DNA from: Clostridiales bacterium
GTDB taxonomy: Bacteria > Bacillota > Clostridia > Christensenellales > JAISNN01
Assembly (NCBI GenBank): GCA_031273965.1
Contig: JAISQX010000140.1
Coordinates: 1-8,015, forward strand
Reading direction: 5' to 3'
DNA length: 8,015 nucleotides
Shown here one piece after another: positions 5,907-8,015 of the stretch; the stretch's first letter is position 1, and the number at the start of each line of letters is the position of its first letter. The position numbers were made by a program, and so were the translations under genes. The notes beneath the pieces are model-generated. The model was not told the origin of the DNA. It made no database searches and saw only the letters and a program-made list of their open reading frames with translations.

Positions 5907-5911
5907 AATCA

Positions 5912-6289
5912 ATGGCTCGTATTGCAGGCGTGGATTTACCGCGCGAAAAGAGAGTTGAAATAGGCTTGACTTATATTTATGGAATAGGACGCGCGATTTC
6001 CAATCAAATCCTCTCCGCCGTGAACATCAGTCCGGATATAAGAGTAAAGGATTTGACGGAAGACCAAGTGAGTCTTATTCGTGAATACATCGACAGAAAC
6101 GTACGCGTTGAGGGGGACTTGAAAAGAGAAGTTTCCATGAATATAAAAAGACTCATGGAAATCGGCTGTTACAGAGGTATCCGCCACAGAAAAGGTTTGC
6201 CCGTACGCGGACAGAATACCAGAGCTAATGCGCGCACGAGGAAAGGGCCTAAGCGCACGGTAAGCAAAGCTAAAAAGCTTAAAAAGTAA
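5912..6289 (+). CDS. rpsM: 30S ribosomal protein S13
   Basis: S13 sits in the head of the small subunit, contacts the P-site tRNA through its C-terminal tail and forms bridges to the large subunit. The 125-residue length is close to the usual 118-125. The N-terminal MARIAGVDLPREKRVEIGLT, the helix-hairpin-helix-like YIYGIGRAIS (21-30), the signature CYRGIRHRKGLPVRGQNT (86-103) and the lysine- and arginine-rich tail ending KKLKK are all intact. Translation uses GGAGG at 5896-5900 inside a possible hairpin. It is the first gene of the alpha operon here, preceded by its own promoter and a long leader; rpsK follows after 15 nt. Confidence 0.98.
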   Translation: MARIAGVDLPREKRVEIGLTYIYGIGRAISNQILSAVNISPDIRVKDLTEDQVSLIREYIDRNVRVEGDLKREVSMNIKRLMEIGCYRGIRHRKGLPVRGQNTRANARTRKGPKRTVSKAKKLKK

Positions 6290-6304
6290 CAAGGAGAATA
6301 AATA

Positions 6305-6708
6305 ATGGCCGCTGCAAATCAAACAAGTAAAAAAGTTGTCAAAAAACGCAGAGATATTAAACGTGTGGACAAGGGAGCCGTGCATATTCATTCTTCCTTT
6401 AACACACGATAGTCACTTTTACCGACGTCAAGGGAAATACGGTTTCTTGGTCGAGCGCCGGTAAGTTAAAATTTAAAGGTTCAAAAAAGAGCACCCCTTT
6501 CGCGGCGCAAGCGGCGGCGGAGGATGCGGCTAAAGTAGCTAAGGATATGGGCATGAGAACGGTTGAGGTTTATGTTAAGGGACCCGGCGCCGGCAGAGAA
6601 GCGGCTATCCGCGCTCTTCAGACATATGACTTTGAGGTTACGCTCATAAAAGACGTTTCGCCGATTCCGCACAACGGTTGCCGCCCGCCGAAACGCAGAA
6701 GGTTATAG
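6305..6708 (+). pseudogene. rpsK: 30S ribosomal protein S11, interrupted by a frameshift
   Basis: S11 forms part of the small-subunit platform near the mRNA exit and E site. The ATG at 6305 follows AAGGAG (6291-6296) by 8 nt and reads 33 good S11 residues, ending KRVDKGAVHIHSSFN, after which the frame gives two wrong codons and TAG at 6410-6412. Shifting back one base at 6403 recovers the rest without a break to TAG at 6706-6708: TIVTFTDVKGNTVSW, STPFAAQAAAEDAAK, VEVYVKGPGAGREAAIRAL, and the C-terminal IPHNGCRPPKRRRL. The family motif is FNNTIVT, so one base (most simply an A in AACAACACG) is missing between 6401 and 6408. Restored length would be 134 residues, normal for S11. The gene is essential, so sequence error is likelier than real loss; rpsM and rpsD on either side are intact. 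Confidence 0.9.
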
Positions 6709-6722
6709 GAGGTATTTAAATT

Positions 6723-7346
6723 ATGGCTAGATATACAGGTTCGGTTTGCCGCCTTTGCAGACGAGAGGGAGCAAAGCTCTTTTTGAAAGGCGACAGATGT
6801 TATTCCGCGAAGTGCGCGTATACTCACAGGATGACTCCTCCGGGACAGCACGGCGCGTCGAGAAAGAAAAATTCGGAATATTCGTTACAGTTGAGAGAGA
6901 AGCAAAAGACCAAAAGAGTTTACGGCATATTAGAAAAGCAATTTAAGCTTTATTACGAAAAGGCCGACAGAATGCGCGGCATGACGGGTGAAAATATGCT
7001 TATTCTCATAGAGAGAAGACTTGACAATGTGGTTTACAGACTCGGCTTAGGCATGTCCAGAGCGCAGGCGCGTCAAATAGTCAATCACGGTCTCGTGTGC
7101 GTAAACGACATGAACGTGAATATACCCTCATATTTGGTAAAGGCGGGCGACGTCATTTCCGTCAAGGAAAACAAGAAAGATAAGGCAATTTTTGCGGATG
7201 TAAAAGCGGGAAGGTCGGTGAATCTGCCGAAATGGCTTACATTTGATAACGAAGGATTAAAGGGCAACGTTGTTGCGCTTCCGCAAAGAGAGGATATCGA
7301 TTTCACAATCGCCGATCACTTGATTGTCGAATTGTACTCGAAGTAA
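6723..7346 (+). CDS. rpsD: 30S ribosomal protein S4, zinc-binding form
   Basis: S4 is a primary 16S rRNA-binding protein that nucleates small-subunit assembly and, in several bacteria, represses its own operon. The 207 residues carry four N-terminal cysteines, C9-x2-C12, C26 and C31, the zinc-binding arrangement known from Thermus S4. The S4 RNA-binding domain follows, from RRLDNVVYRLGLGMSRAQARQIVNHG (about residues 98-123) to the PSYLVKAGDVISV block (135-147), and the protein ends FTIADHLIVELYSK. AGGAGG at 6707-6712 overlaps the rpsK stop, with a 10-nt spacer. Presence within the alpha operon, between rpsK and rpoA, resembles Clostridia and proteobacteria rather than Bacillus, and makes S4 the natural candidate for feedback on the rpsM leader. 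Confidence 0.98.
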   Translation: MARYTGSVCRLCRREGAKLFLKGDRCYSAKCAYTHRMTPPGQHGASRKKNSEYSLQLREKQKTKRVYGILEKQFKLYYEKADRMRGMTGENMLILIERRLDNVVYRLGLGMSRAQARQIVNHGLVCVNDMNVNIPSYLVKAGDVISVKENKKDKAIFADVKAGRSVNLPKWLTFDNEGLKGNVVALPQREDIDFTIADHLIVELYSK

Positions 7347-7364
7347 ATCTTTTACGATTTATTT
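7341..7364 (+). repeat. A/T-rich hairpin over the rpsD stop codon
   Basis: AAGTAAATC (7341-7349) pairs with GATTTATTT (7356-7364) through nine pairs including one G-U, around a 6-nt loop. The rpsD stop (7344-7346) lies in the 5' arm. No T-run follows, so it does not look like an intrinsic terminator. It lies just ahead of the rpoA ribosome binding site (GGAGG, 7371-7375). A role in RNA processing or in setting rpoA expression is possible but unproven. Confidence 0.35.
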
Positions 7365-7386
7365 ATAATTGGAGGACAATGTTTAT

Positions 7387-8015
7387 ATGGAAATGATTAA
7401 ACCAAAAATAATATTTGAGGAAGGCGGCGACAAGTCTTATGCAAAATTTGTCGTCGAACCTCTTGAGCGCGGCTTCGGTACTACTCTTGGTAACAGTTTG
7501 AGACGAATTTTACTGTCCGCGCTTCCCGGAACCGCGGCGCAGGGAATAAAAATCGAAGGCGTCAAACATGAGTTTTCGACTATACCGGGGGTCAGAGAGG
7601 ATGTTTCCGAGGTTATTTTAAACATCAAAGGGCTTGCGCTTAAATGTCAGGGCGGCGATTCCGTCAAAAAAACCTTAACGCTCAACAAGAGCAGCGAAGG
7701 CGCGGTATACGCTTCGGATATCGACGAAAATCCGGAAGTTAGGATATTGAACCCCGATTTGTATATATGTACGCTCAGCGACAATGCAAAGATCGATATG
7801 ACCATAACGATAGGAAACGGTAGAGGTTATGTAAGCGCGGTGAATAACAAAGACAAAAACGCGCCCATAGGCTATATTGCGATAGATTCTATCTATACGC
7901 CCGTGGAAAAAGTGAACTATACGGTGGAGAATACCCGTGTAGAGCAGAGCATCGACTATGACAGATTGACGATAGAGGTCTGGACAAACGGCACCACAAG
8001 CGCAAAAGAAGTCAT
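7387..8015 (+). CDS. rpoA: DNA-directed RNA polymerase subunit alpha (3'-partial)
   Basis: The alpha subunit dimerises to start RNA polymerase assembly and binds UP elements and activators through its C-terminal domain. The frame is open for 209 codons to the window edge, covering most of the N-terminal assembly domain. Landmarks are FVVEPLERGFGTTLGNSLRR (about residues 22-41), ILLSALPG (42-49), HEFSTIPGVREDV (61-73), EVRILNPDLYICTL (119-132), APIGYIAIDSIYTPVEKV (159-176) and YTVENTRV...DYDRLTIEVWTNG (178-200). The C-terminal domain and stop are outside the window. The start at 7387 has GGAGG (7371-7375) with an 11-nt spacer; another in-frame ATG lies at 7393, and an ATG at 7379 is out of frame. 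It is 40 nt downstream of rpsD; rplQ would be expected next. Confidence 0.97.
   Translation, partial: MEMIKPKIIFEEGGDKSYAKFVVEPLERGFGTTLGNSLRRILLSALPGTAAQGIKIEGVKHEFSTIPGVREDVSEVILNIKGLALKCQGGDSVKKTLTLNKSSEGAVYASDIDENPEVRILNPDLYICTLSDNAKIDMTITIGNGRGYVSAVNNKDKNAPIGYIAIDSIYTPVEKVNYTVENTRVEQSIDYDRLTIEVWTNGTTSAKEV

Larger units (their letters stand above)
5644..5911 (+). promoter_or_regulatory. Long structured 5' leader of rpsM (candidate autoregulatory leader)
   Basis: The 350 nt between rpmJ and rpsM hold no recognisable conserved gene. After the promoter, the predicted leader contains several inverted repeats. There is a 10-bp hairpin at 5650-5672; ATTTTGC (5681-5687) with GCAAAAT (5719-5725), enclosing ACCG/CGGT (5694-5697 with 5707-5710); AGAAGA (5802-5807) with TCTTCT (5828-5833), extended by three A-T pairs past one mismatch; and ATGTTA/TAACAT around the Shine-Dalgarno (5889-5906). 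No intrinsic terminator is seen inside it, so any control would more likely act on translation or RNA stability. In Escherichia coli the alpha operon leader binds S4, whose gene is also in this operon; an analogous role here is inference. An open frame of 49 codons (5653-5802) has no ribosome binding site and is probably not a gene. Confidence 0.45.

Noticed and set aside
6398..6404. Programmed -1 frameshifting in rpsK
   Set aside because: C TTT AAC is not a proper X XXY YYZ slippery heptamer: slipping back would mispair at the first base of both codons. The deletion also falls exactly where a conserved asparagine codon should be, which points to a missing base.
7379..7381. ATG at 7379 as the rpoA start
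   Set aside because: Out of frame with the alpha coding sequence (stops after five codons) and only 3 nt from GGAGG.
1..8015. A novel multi-gene system, mobile element, CRISPR array or defence locus
   Set aside because: Every coding region belongs to the conserved spc-alpha supercluster, with no inserted gene, transposase, direct-repeat array or attachment site.

Overview
The window is a stretch of a bacterial chromosome carrying the conserved ribosomal-protein supercluster: the end of the spc operon followed by the start of the alpha operon, all on the + strand. The gene order is rplF(partial)-rplR-rpsE-rpmD-rplO-secY-adk-map-KOW protein-infA-rpmJ, then rpsM-rpsK-rpsD-rpoA(partial). The adk-map-KOW protein-infA-rpmJ block after secY, purine-rich AGGAGG-type ribosome binding sites and zinc-ribbon forms of Adk, S4 and L36 point to a Gram-positive of the Bacillota. 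rpsD sits inside the alpha operon rather than elsewhere as in Bacillus, which favours Clostridia. Base composition looks moderate, with frequent ATA and AGA codons. An uncultured clostridial lineage is plausible, but the order or family cannot be fixed from this window.

Region 1 (1-5561) is the spc block. Its eleven genes are packed with short gaps (secY overlaps rplO by one base in TAATG). They encode large-subunit proteins (L6, L18, L30, L15, L36), S5, the SecY translocation channel, adenylate kinase, methionine aminopeptidase, an L14e-like KOW protein and initiation factor IF-1. The unit therefore couples ribosome assembly with membrane insertion, nucleotide balance, N-terminal methionine removal and initiation.

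Region 2 (5562-5911) is the only long stretch without a recognised gene. It begins with a modest terminator-like hairpin over the rpmJ stop. A very good sigma-A-type promoter follows (TTGCTA, 17 bp, extended -10 TATACT), and then a predicted 5' leader of about 270 nt rich in inverted repeats. These include a perfect 10-bp hairpin at the predicted transcript start and a hairpin presenting the rpsM Shine-Dalgarno in its loop. This is the part of the window most likely to hold something undescribed: a candidate ribosomal-protein autoregulatory leader.

Region 3 (5912-8015) is the alpha block: S13, S11, S4 and the amino-terminal part of the RNA polymerase alpha subunit. rpsK (S11) is broken by an apparent single-base deletion near 6401-6408, which in an essential gene most likely reflects a sequencing or assembly error.

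No mobile element, CRISPR array, tRNA, rRNA or defence system is visible, and no novel multi-gene system. The points of interest are regulatory structures, the rpsK frameshift and small departures from family consensus motifs.
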